A stretch of 14,870 nucleotides of DNA. It comes from Bacteroidota bacterium (GTDB lineage: Bacteria; Bacteroidota; Bacteroidia; Bacteroidales; VadinHA17). Below are positions 1 through 7,003 of this stretch, piece after piece. The position numbers and the translations under genes are program-made. The stretch is taken from contig JAEYZD010000079.1 in the NCBI GenBank assembly GCA_023430725.1, forward strand, positions 1 through 14,870, given 5' to 3'. The notes beneath the pieces were generated by a model that saw only the letters and a list, made by a program, of their open reading frames with translations, was not told the DNA's origin and searched no databases. Position 1 is the stretch's first letter; each line of letters starts with the position of its first letter.

Positions 1-1
1 T

Positions 2-379
2 GACAACCGTGCCTCAGTAAAACCGGTCTCTGACCGGAGGCCGGGTGACGGGAAGGAGATAAAAGAAATATTCGTGGTTGTGGAGGAGATGCCCCGTTTC
101 CCGGGCGGAGACCAGGCCCTTTTCAATCATGTGTATGAAAATGTGAAATATCCGCCGGAAGCAAAAGCCCAGGGGATCCAGGGAAGCGTCATACTCCGTT
201 TCGTCATCACTGCTGAAGGCAAAGTGGCAGATGTTACAATTGTCAGAGGCGTTCATCCGCTCCTCGATGAGGAGGCCGTCAGAGTGATGAACACTGTTCC
301 CGACTGGACGCCCGGCAGGCAGGGAGGGCGGCCGGTTGATGTCTGGTATTCAGTCCCGATTAATTTTGCACTCAAATAG
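2..379 (+). CDS. TonB family protein, C-terminal domain (5' end outside window)
   Basis: The reading frame is open from base 2, so this is the last 125 residues of a longer protein and the GTG at 74 is not a real start. The sequence matches the TonB C-terminal domain as found in Bacteroidota: an EEMPRFPGG entry motif, then NVKYPPEAKAQGIQGSV, a VxRGVHPLLDEEAVRVM helix, and a closing WTPGRQGGRPVDVWYSVPINF strand. In the family this domain lies in the periplasm and either contacts TonB-dependent outer-membrane receptors or serves as a C-terminal module of other envelope proteins. The residues before it are polar and charged, consistent with a linker. Whether the missing part is a single transmembrane anchor (a true energy transducer) or a BlaR1-like membrane domain cannot be told. 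The gene ends 44 bases before a terminator hairpin and is not part of the following operon. Confidence 0.9.
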   Translation, partial: DNRASVKPVSDRRPGDGKEIKEIFVVVEEMPRFPGGDQALFNHVYENVKYPPEAKAQGIQGSVILRFVITAEGKVADVTIVRGVHPLLDEEAVRVMNTVPDWTPGRQGGRPVDVWYSVPINFALK

Positions 380-423
380 AACACTGATAATTCAAGGTGA
401 TCTGACGTGTCTGCCATTACCTG

Positions 424-457
424 ATCCGGGAGGGAAAACCCCTCCCGGATTCATTTT
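424..457 (+). terminator. Rho-independent terminator of the TonB-domain gene
   Basis: A perfect 11-bp GC-rich stem (424-434 pairs with 440-450, atccgggaggg with ccctcccggat) encloses a five-base loop. The T-rich tail after it (tcatttt) is short, so termination may be only partial. It lies 44 bases after the stop of the upstream gene and separates it from the repeat region. Confidence 0.75.
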
Positions 458-503
458 GGGCGGGGCGGGGTAAGGATCAGATACCCGTGTATTACAATTC
501 TTT

Positions 504-666
504 AACCGCTACGCGGTTATCTCAGACAGATCACCCTGTGCCCTCCTTCTTCCCGCTGTGCGGTTATCTCAGACAGATCACCCTGTGCCCTCCTTCTTAC
601 CGCTGTGCGGTTATCACAGACAGATCACCCTGTGCCCCGCGTCATATTTACCACTATGCAGTAAAT
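504..666. repeat. Three 47-bp tandem repeats with embedded hairpins, plus a decayed fourth
   Basis: Units begin at 506, 553 and 600, an exact 47-base period. Units 1 and 2 are nearly identical. Unit 3 keeps the first 37 or so bases (one substitution) and then diverges. Each unit starts with a small hairpin: aaccgc-tac-gcggtt (504-518), ccgc-tgt-gcgg (553-563) and accgc-tgt-gcggt (599-611). These are followed by the shared core with cagacagatcaccctgtgcc. A degenerate fourth start at 651 has changed bases but keeps an inverted repeat (atttac 646-651 with gtaaat 661-666). The array fills most of the 400-base gene-free stretch 380-779 together with the terminator upstream and the promoter/operator downstream. 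Short reading frames through it are products of the repeat, not genes. Function unknown; it resembles the hairpin-bearing intergenic repeat families scattered in many bacterial genomes. Confidence 0.85.
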
Positions 667-679
667 TTTTTAAGAAATA

Positions 680-711
680 TTTGCATTTTCAAAAATCACG
701 TTTTATCTTTG
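680..711 (+). promoter_or_regulatory. Bacteroidota-type promoter of the tetR-led export operon
   Basis: The -7 element TATCTTTG at 704-711 matches the Bacteroidota consensus TAnnTTTG exactly. A TTTG at 680-683 sits 20 bases upstream, the usual spacing for the -33 element. Transcription would begin near 717-719, giving a leader of about 60 bases before the regulator's ATG at 780. The surrounding sequence is AT-rich. Confidence 0.75.
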
Positions 712-729
712 ACCGACCGTTCAGTCAAA
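708..729. promoter_or_regulatory. Probable TetR-family operator overlapping the -7 element
   Basis: The 22-base imperfect palindrome tttgaccgacc|gttcagtcaaa has 9 of 11 half-site positions paired (mismatches at 714/723 and 717/720). Size and the GACCG/GGTC-like core are typical of operators bound by TetR-family dimers. It covers the last half of the -7 element and the expected transcription start, so a bound repressor would block RNA polymerase. The TetR gene begins 50 bases downstream, pointing to autoregulation of the whole operon. Binding is inferred, not shown. Confidence 0.7.
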
Positions 730-779
730 AAACGGTTTTTAAAGGGTGTTTTATTGAATGAACATTTAATCAAAAAACC

Positions 780-1412
780 ATGTCACCGAGATCATCCCGG
801 AAATTCGAGGAGATGAGGGAGGAGAAAAAGACCCTCATAATGGATGCAGCCCTTGAACATTTCTCAAATGAGGGGTTCCATGCCACAACCATTACCCATA
901 TTGCCAGGCATGCTGGCATATCAAAAGGGCTCATGTACAATTACTTCAAAAGCAAGGATGACCTGCTCGAAGCCATTATCAACAGGTCGCTGACTGAGAT
1001 TTATGGCACATTCAACCCTGATCACGACAGTCAGCTGACGCCGGAGGAGTTCGAGCTGTTCATCCGCCAGGTCTTCAGTCTCTTCCGCGAAAAGAGGCAG
1101 TCGTGGAAACTGCTCTTCAGAATAATGATGCAGCAGGGGGTATACGAAAACCTCCTGAGTGAGGATAAGATGCCGATTTCGGTCTCAGGTAAGCCTCTGC
1201 GCGAGTTCTCGGAGAACATGATAATGCTCCTTGCAGACTATTTCGCCAGGAAAAAGGGTACTGCGGGCCAGGGTTATGAACCTGAAACAGAAATGCTGAT
1301 GTTCATCAATACAATAAAGGGTTTTGCCATGACATATCTCTTTGCTGATGAACATTACCAGGGCGAGTACTATGAAAAGATGATAGACGCTTTAATCTAT
1401 AGATACAAATGA
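780..1412 (+). CDS. TetR/AcrR family transcriptional regulator
   Basis: The 210-residue length is normal for TetR-family one-component repressors. The N-terminal DNA-binding domain is clear: the first helix contains IMDAALEHFSNEGF (residues 20-33), followed by the helix-turn-helix TTITHIARHAGISKGLMYNY (36-55) and the FKSKDDLL segment that closes the domain. The rest is a helical ligand-binding/dimerisation domain with no family-specific motif I recognise, so the inducer is unknown. The ATG at 780 is chosen because the domain starts soon after it; there is no Shine-Dalgarno site, as usual in this phylum. A palindromic operator and promoter lie just upstream. The stop overlaps the next gene's start (ATGA at 1409-1412), so regulator and transporter genes are translationally coupled, which fits an autoregulated repressor of its own export operon. 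Confidence 0.93.
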   Translation: MSPRSSRKFEEMREEKKTLIMDAALEHFSNEGFHATTITHIARHAGISKGLMYNYFKSKDDLLEAIINRSLTEIYGTFNPDHDSQLTPEEFELFIRQVFSLFREKRQSWKLLFRIMMQQGVYENLLSEDKMPISVSGKPLREFSENMIMLLADYFARKKGTAGQGYEPETEMLMFINTIKGFAMTYLFADEHYQGEYYEKMIDALIYRYK

Positions 1413-2182
1413 ATATGAATGTGAAAAAGATGATGATGCTGATGACGGCGCTGATCATGCTGTCTGCCTGGCTTCCTGTCTCCGCCCAGCAGCTGACGGC
1501 AAAGGAGATAGTTACCAAAGCCGATGAGAAATTCAACGGCGAGATGTCAGGCTACAGCGTTATGAGCATGACAATCGTCAGGCCCTCATGGGAGAGGACC
1601 GTGGAGTTCAAATCATGGTCGCTTGAAGACGATTATGCGCTTACTCTGATCACCGCCCCGGCACGCGAAAAAGGGCAGACTTTCCTAAAGCGCGGTACAG
1701 GAATGTGGAGCTGGAACCCGGCAATCAACAGGCTGATAAAGCTTCCCCCTTCAATGATGTCACAGGGGTGGATGGGTTCCGACTACACAAACGATGATAT
1801 TCTCAGGGAATCATCAGTTACAGAAGATTATACACATTCCCTTGAGGGAGAAGAAGATATTGACGGGAGAAGCTGCTACAGGATCAGGCTTCTTGCAAAA
1901 GAGGATGCCGGCGTTTTATGGGGACACCAGTTGTGGTGGGTTGATAAAAAGGAATTCATTGTCCTTAAAGCCGAATTATATGATGAGGACGGATACCTGG
2001 TCCGCACTGAGAAAGGCACTGATCTGAAAACGATGGACGGGAGATTCATCCCTTCCACAATTGAACTGGTGCCGGCAGAAGAACCCGGCCGCAAGACCGT
2101 GCTGAAGATCCTAGAGATAAAATTCAATGTCAGACTCGAGGAGAGCTTCTTTTCCCAGCAGAACATGAAAACAATCAGATAA
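1409..2182 (+). CDS. LolA-like outer membrane lipoprotein-sorting protein (PF17131-type)
   Basis: This is a 257-residue exported protein. A basic start (residues 1-7), a hydrophobic stretch and a VSA-QQ site predict signal peptidase I cleavage after residue 26; no lipobox Cys is present, so it should be soluble in the periplasm. The mature part matches the LolA-like proteins annotated as outer membrane lipoprotein-sorting: an AKEIVTKADEKFNG start, an RPSWERTVEFKSWS strand, FLKRGTGMWSWNPAINRLIK, the SQGWMGSDYTNDDILRESS region, and WWVDKKEFIVLKAELYDEDG. Proteins of this fold carry acylated cargo in a hydrophobic half-barrel. ATG 1415, two codons later, is an equally possible start. Its position between a TetR gene and a LolCDE-like ABC transporter suggests it is the periplasmic partner of that transporter rather than the housekeeping LolA. 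The cargo is unknown. Confidence 0.85.
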   Translation: MNMNVKKMMMLMTALIMLSAWLPVSAQQLTAKEIVTKADEKFNGEMSGYSVMSMTIVRPSWERTVEFKSWSLEDDYALTLITAPAREKGQTFLKRGTGMWSWNPAINRLIKLPPSMMSQGWMGSDYTNDDILRESSVTEDYTHSLEGEEDIDGRSCYRIRLLAKEDAGVLWGHQLWWVDKKEFIVLKAELYDEDGYLVRTEKGTDLKTMDGRFIPSTIELVPAEEPGRKTVLKILEIKFNVRLEESFFSQQNMKTIR

Positions 2183-2212
2183 CGGCACTTATATAATGAA
2201 AGGGCTTGACTA

Positions 2213-3628
2213 ATGAAAGATTATCAGCTCGCATGGAAGAACCTCTGGCGGAACAGGAAAAGGACGCTTATCACGGCGGCATCGGTATTTTTTGCCGTAT
2301 TCCTGGCGCTGATCATGAGATCGTTCCAGCTGGGCACATACCAGAAGCTTTACAGTGACGTCATTGAATCCTATTCGGGATACCTTCAGCTGCAAAACGC
2401 TGAATATCTTGATGAACCCGGTCTTGACAACAGCTTTGTCGTGGACGAATCCCTGATAGCCCGGCTGGACTCAGATCCGGAGGTTACCTCTGTCATTCCG
2501 AGGCTTGAGTCATTTGCCCTGGCAGCGGCGGGAAGCCGCACGCAGGGGGTCATGGTGATAGGAATGGATCCAGGGAAAGAGCATGAAGGTCTTAATCTGA
2601 GGAACCGTATGGTCAGATACAAGCTTACACCCGATGCGGTGAATGCACTTAAGGCAGAAGCCATCCCGGCACGCAGCATCAGGCTGCTGGATATGCTCAT
2701 CAACGAATCATACACCAATGAAGAGAAGTTGCTTCTTGATCTCGGGCTGAGCCCGGGCGACTCTGCTGCTTACCTTCCCCTGCTTCGGAAGCACGCTTCT
2801 TTCAGCAACGGCTACCTGAGCCAGACAGATACAGCCGCCGCAATTATCGGAAGCGGCCTCTCAGAGTACCTTCAGGCAGGAGTCGGTGACACGCTCGTGC
2901 TTATGGGTCAGGGGTATCACGGCACATCTGCCGCCGGACTGTTTGTTGTCAAGGGAGTAGTGAGTCTGCCCACGCCAGACATCGACAATATATTCGTTTA
3001 CCTGCCCATCGAAGCTGCCCGCTGGCTCTATGCAGCACCCGGGATGGCCACCTCAGCCATAGTAAATATCCGTAACAGCGAAGAGAGGGAGCTCTTCAAA
3101 ACCCAGGAGAGGCTCAACGCGGCCACCGGGGAGGATCTGAAGGTCAGAAACTGGAAGGAGCTCAACGCCCTTCTCCTGAACCAGATGGAGGCAGACAACA
3201 AAAGCGGGGCTATCATGCTCGGCATTCTCTACCTGGTTATAGCCTTCGGAGTCTTCGGCACCGTGCTCATGATGCTTGCCGAGCGTCGCCGCGAATTCGG
3301 GATGCTCGTATCAATAGGAATGCAGAAGCACAAACTTGCCAAAGTGGTCTCCCTGGAGATGCTTATGATAGGACTGCTGGGAGTGCTGGCAGGAGTTGCC
3401 GCATCGCTGCCGCTTGTCTACTACGGTAATGCCAGGCCTCTGCGCTTCAGGGGGGAGATGGCAAAGATGTACGAGGACTACGGGTTTGAAGCCGTGATGC
3501 CGATGCTGCAACCTGACAGCTATTACCTCTGGCAGGTGGTGATCGTTCTGCTCATCATCGCAGTTGCCGTAGCCTTCAGTGTAAGGAAGATATTCAAGCT
3601 TAATGTCATAAACGCTCTCAGAGCCTAA
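2213..3628 (+). CDS. ABC transporter permease, MacB/LolC-E/FtsX type (permease 1)
   Basis: The 471-residue protein has the MacB/LolCE topology. One transmembrane helix lies near the N-terminus (about 18-38, after LAWKNLWRNRKRTLI), then a large periplasmic domain (about 40-330), then three helices (about 333-355, 381-403, 440-456). The cytoplasmic coupling segment ERRREFGMLVSIGMQKHKL follows the second helix, and the C-terminus ends in LNVINALRA, the usual end of this family. In the periplasmic domain residues 134-200 form an extra segment, starting VRYKLTPDAV, placed before the IIGSGLSEYL element (211-220). A related segment sits elsewhere in permease 2. No signal peptide is expected. With its neighbour it should form a heterodimeric transporter of the mechanotransmission type, which pulls acylated or large substrates from the inner membrane or periplasm. 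It starts 30 bases after the LolA-like gene. Confidence 0.92.
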   Translation: MKDYQLAWKNLWRNRKRTLITAASVFFAVFLALIMRSFQLGTYQKLYSDVIESYSGYLQLQNAEYLDEPGLDNSFVVDESLIARLDSDPEVTSVIPRLESFALAAAGSRTQGVMVIGMDPGKEHEGLNLRNRMVRYKLTPDAVNALKAEAIPARSIRLLDMLINESYTNEEKLLLDLGLSPGDSAAYLPLLRKHASFSNGYLSQTDTAAAIIGSGLSEYLQAGVGDTLVLMGQGYHGTSAAGLFVVKGVVSLPTPDIDNIFVYLPIEAARWLYAAPGMATSAIVNIRNSEERELFKTQERLNAATGEDLKVRNWKELNALLLNQMEADNKSGAIMLGILYLVIAFGVFGTVLMMLAERRREFGMLVSIGMQKHKLAKVVSLEMLMIGLLGVLAGVAASLPLVYYGNARPLRFRGEMAKMYEDYGFEAVMPMLQPDSYYLWQVVIVLLIIAVAVAFSVRKIFKLNVINALRA

Positions 3629-3640
3629 AAGGTCAGGACC

Positions 3641-5068
3641 ATGATCACATCCTTAGCATGGAAGAATGTCTGGCGTAACAAAACCAGGAGTCTAACGGTC
3701 ATCGCAGCCGTGACTGTAGGTGTTTTTGCCGGGGTCTTTTCAATGGCGGCAATCAACAGCTCAATCGTTCAGCGTATTAATGCAGCAGTCAATGAGGAGC
3801 TGTCGCATATTCAGGTGAACAACAAGGAGTTCAGGAGCAGCGGTGACCTGCTTGACTTTATAAGTGATCCCGGGGCCGTTAAAAGCCTTATGGAACAAAC
3901 CGAAGGGGTGACTTCAGTAACCGGCAGGATCATTGTAAGGGGTATGGCCTCCACTTCGGCCGTAAGCTCGGCTGTTGAAATCAACGGAATAGACATTGAA
4001 AAGGAACAGGAGATGTTTTCCCTATCAGGCCGGCTTATACCCGGGACGGGTAGCTATTTCGCGGCTGACACAAGGCTGAACAGCGTCTTCATAGGCGAGA
4101 AGCTGGCACGGGAGCTGAATATCATCCGCTACATCCTTACACCGGAAGCACTGCAAAAGCTGTCTGACGAAGGTCTGCCGTCAACCGTGACCGAAAAGCT
4201 CCGGGATATCGAAGGAGAAAGGTTTACGACGGAGAAGAAGCTGTCCAAGGCCCTGACAGGGCTGCTCTCACCAAAGGAGCTCAAGAGCTACAGCCTGGCT
4301 GTCAAGGAGGCCGCATGGTCTTACCGCGAGGGATCGAGGATAATTCTCAACTTCCTTGATACCAATGGCAACCAGACCGGCGCAGCCTTCAGGATCAGCG
4401 GAATCTTCCGCACCAACAACGACCTGTTCGAAGCCCTTTCAGTCTTTGTCCCGGAAACCGAACTCCGGGAACTGACAGGTCTGAATGAGGGGCAGTATCA
4501 CCGGATCATTGCAAGGCTCAGCGACAATGATCTTACCGGCAGTGTGACACCCGTCATAAAGGAGGCTCTGCCGGAGCTGGAAGTGCTGAGCTGGAAGGAG
4601 ATCCAGACAGACCTCGCCATGATAACCGACTACATAAACCAGATTTACGGGATGTTCATGGTTATCATTCTCGCTGCCCTTGCATTCGGCATTGTCAACA
4701 CGATGCTCATGTCTGTCCTCGAGAGAACGCGTGAGCTCGGAATGCTCTCGGCCATAGGGATGAACCGCCGCCGGATTTTTGTGATGATAATGCTTGAATC
4801 AATATTTCTTTCCATCGTTGGCGGTTTTGCCGGGATGGCCATCAGCGCCGCCGTAATCGGTATTACCGGAAAGACAGGGATCAACCTGGTCAAGTACGCG
4901 GAAGGGATGGAAGCCTTTGGCTACTCTGCCAATCTCTATCCCACAATAGGATTGGATTTCTTTGTCATGCTGACCGTGATGATCGTCATCACCGGGATAC
5001 TGTCAGCAATTTACCCGGCGCGAAAGGCTTTGCAGCTGAACCCCGTGGAAGCATTAAGAGGAGAATAA
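3641..5068 (+). CDS. ABC transporter permease, MacB/LolC-E/FtsX type (permease 2)
   Basis: The 475-residue partner of permease 1 begins 12 bases after it. The opening SLAWKNVWRNKTRSLTVIAA is clearly related to permease 1. Transmembrane helices lie at about 18-37, 337-357, 385-410 and 439-460, with the coupling segment ERTRELGMLSAIGMNRRRI after the second. The C-terminal YPARKALQLNPVEALRGE is the classic FtsX/MacB ending. In the periplasmic domain VFIGEKLARELN (149-160) is followed directly by an inserted helical segment (162-231, starting IRYILTPEAL), and the core resumes at SRIILNFLD. The insert resembles that of permease 1 but lies on the other side of the IGxxLxxxL element. The two permeases differ enough to be a LolC/LolE-like heterodimer rather than a recent duplication. 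Specificity cannot be assigned. Confidence 0.92.
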   Translation: MITSLAWKNVWRNKTRSLTVIAAVTVGVFAGVFSMAAINSSIVQRINAAVNEELSHIQVNNKEFRSSGDLLDFISDPGAVKSLMEQTEGVTSVTGRIIVRGMASTSAVSSAVEINGIDIEKEQEMFSLSGRLIPGTGSYFAADTRLNSVFIGEKLARELNIIRYILTPEALQKLSDEGLPSTVTEKLRDIEGERFTTEKKLSKALTGLLSPKELKSYSLAVKEAAWSYREGSRIILNFLDTNGNQTGAAFRISGIFRTNNDLFEALSVFVPETELRELTGLNEGQYHRIIARLSDNDLTGSVTPVIKEALPELEVLSWKEIQTDLAMITDYINQIYGMFMVIILAALAFGIVNTMLMSVLERTRELGMLSAIGMNRRRIFVMIMLESIFLSIVGGFAGMAISAAVIGITGKTGINLVKYAEGMEAFGYSANLYPTIGLDFFVMLTVMIVITGILSAIYPARKALQLNPVEALRGE

Positions 5069-5086
5069 CGATAAAAACACAATACA

Positions 5087-5782
5087 ATGAAAGTAGTTGA
5101 AATCAACGATGTCTGCAAGACCTATCATGATACAGAGGTTGAGGTAAAGGCTGTCAACGGAGTGACACTCAGTTTTGAAAAGGGTGATTTTGCAGTGATA
5201 GTCGGACCGTCAGGATCCGGCAAGACAACACTTTTGAACCTCATCGGCGGGCTTGACCAGCCCACGGCCGGAGAGATAATCGTTGCCGGGTACCGTCTCT
5301 CGGAGCTGAAGCCGTCAGAGCTGATAGATTTCAGGATGGAGCATGTAGGTTTCGTTTTCCAGTCGTATAACCTGATACCGGTACTCACCGCCTCGGAGAA
5401 TGTGGGATTCATCCTGAACCTGCAGAAGTGGCCGAAGGAGAAGCGGCAGGCTCGCACCGAGGAGATGCTCGCCTCCGTGGGGCTGTCGGACCGTCGCAAC
5501 AGCCGGCCTTCACAGCTTTCCGGCGGCCAGCAGCAGAGGGTTGCAGTAGCCCGCGCCCTGGCACCGCGTCCGGAGTTCATACTGGCTGACGAACCCACTG
5601 CCAACCTCGACACAAAATCTGCTGAATCACTTCTTGACATCATGGAGAAGCTCAACCGCGACGAGGAGATGACATTCATCTTTTCAACGCATGATGCGAG
5701 GGTCATGAAGCGTGCACGCCGCGTCATTACACTTGAAGACGGGAAAGTTGTCTCAGATATAAGGACAAATCATAATTCATGA
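5087..5782 (+). CDS. ABC transporter ATP-binding protein, LolD/MacB type
   Basis: This 231-residue nucleotide-binding subunit powers the two permeases from the cytoplasm. All ATPase motifs are intact: Walker A GPSGSGKT (40-47), Q-loop in FVFQSYNLIPVLTASENV, signature LSGGQQQR (144-151), Walker B FILADEPT with Asp168 and catalytic Glu169, D-loop, and switch His202 in FSTHD. The SYNLIPxLTAxENV pattern and length are those of the LolD/MacB/FtsE subfamily of the ABC superfamily. It starts 18 bases after permease 2, in an A-rich leader without a Shine-Dalgarno site, and its stop overlaps the barrel gene's start (ATGA, 5779-5782). LolD is the closest named relative by subfamily, but the operon context suggests a paralogous system, so no gene symbol is given. 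Confidence 0.94.
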   Translation: MKVVEINDVCKTYHDTEVEVKAVNGVTLSFEKGDFAVIVGPSGSGKTTLLNLIGGLDQPTAGEIIVAGYRLSELKPSELIDFRMEHVGFVFQSYNLIPVLTASENVGFILNLQKWPKEKRQARTEEMLASVGLSDRRNSRPSQLSGGQQQRVAVARALAPRPEFILADEPTANLDTKSAESLLDIMEKLNRDEEMTFIFSTHDARVMKRARRVITLEDGKVVSDIRTNHNS

Positions 5783-6969
5783 ACCGCATTATCCTTTCGG
5801 TATTCCTTGTATTGGTTTTAACTGTCTCAGTCAGGGCGCAGGAGCCCGTGACCGGCACTCAGAAAGAGGACAATGGCACACAGGGTAAGGAGTGGATCTC
5901 TGCAGGGGGATATGCCACCTGGCTGCATACCGCCATGTTCGAAGATCCGGCAGATGACTGGGTAAACAGCAGCATGCTTCATAACCGGCTCAATTTCAAG
6001 GCTTATGCCGGAAGCAGCACAACCTTCGCCCTGGAGATAAGGAACCGGTTCGTCACCGGTGACATGGTCCGGCTTGACCCGACATATGTTCCGGGCCTTT
6101 CAGCTGATCCCGGCTGGGCTGACCTCTCATGGAACATCTCCAAAGGCAACTCATACGTTCTGAACATGATGATCGACAGGGCTTATGTTGACTTCACTGC
6201 AGGCAGCCTGCAGGTGCGTGCAGGCCGTCAGCGCATCAACTGGAGCCAGGCCCTGATATGGAACCCCAATGACATTTTCAACACCTATTCCTTTTTTGAC
6301 TTCGATTATGCAGAGAGACCGGGCAGCGATGCCCTCCGGCTGACCTGGTCTACAGGCCCCGCATCTGCGGTGGAGGCTGCCGTGAAGGTTGACGGCGTCA
6401 ACCGCATCACCGCTGCAGCCCTGGGACGGTTCAGTCTGCCGAACACTGACCTGCAGATCCTGGCCGGGGTGACCGACGATGAATACTTCACAGCCGGCAC
6501 CGGGTTCTCGGGAGCTATCGGCTCGGTATCGGTAAGGGGTGAGGCCACGTTTTTCGCTCCGTTCACCGGTGCCGGAGGAGAAGAGAACAACTTCACCGCC
6601 ACCCTGGGCATTGATAAGGCTTTCTCCGACAAGGTGACCACACTGGTACAGGCAATGTACTCAAGCAATCCCGTTGACCTGAACGGTTTCACGGAGCTCT
6701 ACGGGGGCGGGCTTACAGCCAGGCAACTGGCATTTTCAGAATTCAGCGCCGCCGCCCAGGTTGGGTGGACTCCTGTACCGCTGCTGAGCATTTCACTTTC
6801 AGCAATATGGTTCCCTGACCTTGACGGCTTCTATGCCGGCCCATCCCTTGACTTCTCCCTTGCAGAAAACACTGACTTCTCCCTTGTGTGGCAGCATTTC
6901 AACAGCACTATTGCGGGCCTGGAAACGGAGCTGAACCTGGGGTTCCTGAGAATCAGGCATAGTTTCTGA
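5779..6969 (+). CDS. Outer-membrane beta-barrel protein of the export operon (DUF1302-like pattern)
   Basis: The 396-residue protein has a signal peptide (hydrophobic residues 4-18, cleavage after VRA at residue 20). The mature region alternates polar and hydrophobic residues in many short strands and ends in RIRHSF, with the C-terminal Phe typical of proteins inserted by the BAM complex. The segment RAGRQRINWSQALIWNPNDI (147-166) resembles the RxGxQxxxWGxxxxxxPxD pattern of DUF1302 and related porin-like barrels. I do not recognise a more specific family. The four-base overlap with the ATPase gene shows translational coupling, so it is very likely the outer-membrane component or acceptor for the ABC/LolA-like pathway. 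It could instead be a porin for a small substrate of the same pathway. It is not a TolC-type channel: no coiled-coil region is visible. Confidence 0.8.
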   Translation: MNRIILSVFLVLVLTVSVRAQEPVTGTQKEDNGTQGKEWISAGGYATWLHTAMFEDPADDWVNSSMLHNRLNFKAYAGSSTTFALEIRNRFVTGDMVRLDPTYVPGLSADPGWADLSWNISKGNSYVLNMMIDRAYVDFTAGSLQVRAGRQRINWSQALIWNPNDIFNTYSFFDFDYAERPGSDALRLTWSTGPASAVEAAVKVDGVNRITAAALGRFSLPNTDLQILAGVTDDEYFTAGTGFSGAIGSVSVRGEATFFAPFTGAGGEENNFTATLGIDKAFSDKVTTLVQAMYSSNPVDLNGFTELYGGGLTARQLAFSEFSAAAQVGWTPVPLLSISLSAIWFPDLDGFYAGPSLDFSLAENTDFSLVWQHFNSTIAGLETELNLGFLRIRHSF

Positions 6970-7003
6970 AATTTTCATACTTTTACGGATCAAAACCGCA
7001 GGT

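Noticed and set aside
74..379. GTG at 74 as a start codon of a small complete gene
   Set aside because: The same frame is open to the window edge and the TonB domain normally follows a membrane anchor and linker, so the gene is cut by the window.
504..646. Tandem repeats considered as a CRISPR array
   Set aside because: The units are directly adjacent with no unique spacers of constant length, and no cas genes are near.
487..816. Two overlapping plus-strand reading frames of 109 and 67 codons (487-816 and 558-761)
   Set aside because: They run through the 47-bp repeat array, the promoter and the operator, their residues simply repeat with the DNA unit, and one overlaps the TetR start.
2213..5068. 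Possible recent tandem duplication of the permease genes
   Set aside because: The proteins share topology and terminal motifs but are widely divergent, and the extra module is placed differently; they look like an old heterodimeric pair.
5125..5727. 200-codon minus-strand open frame opposite the ATPase gene
   Set aside because: It is antisense to an intact ABC ATPase, shows no recognisable domain, and its composition (rich in Ser and Arg) is that of a shadow frame.
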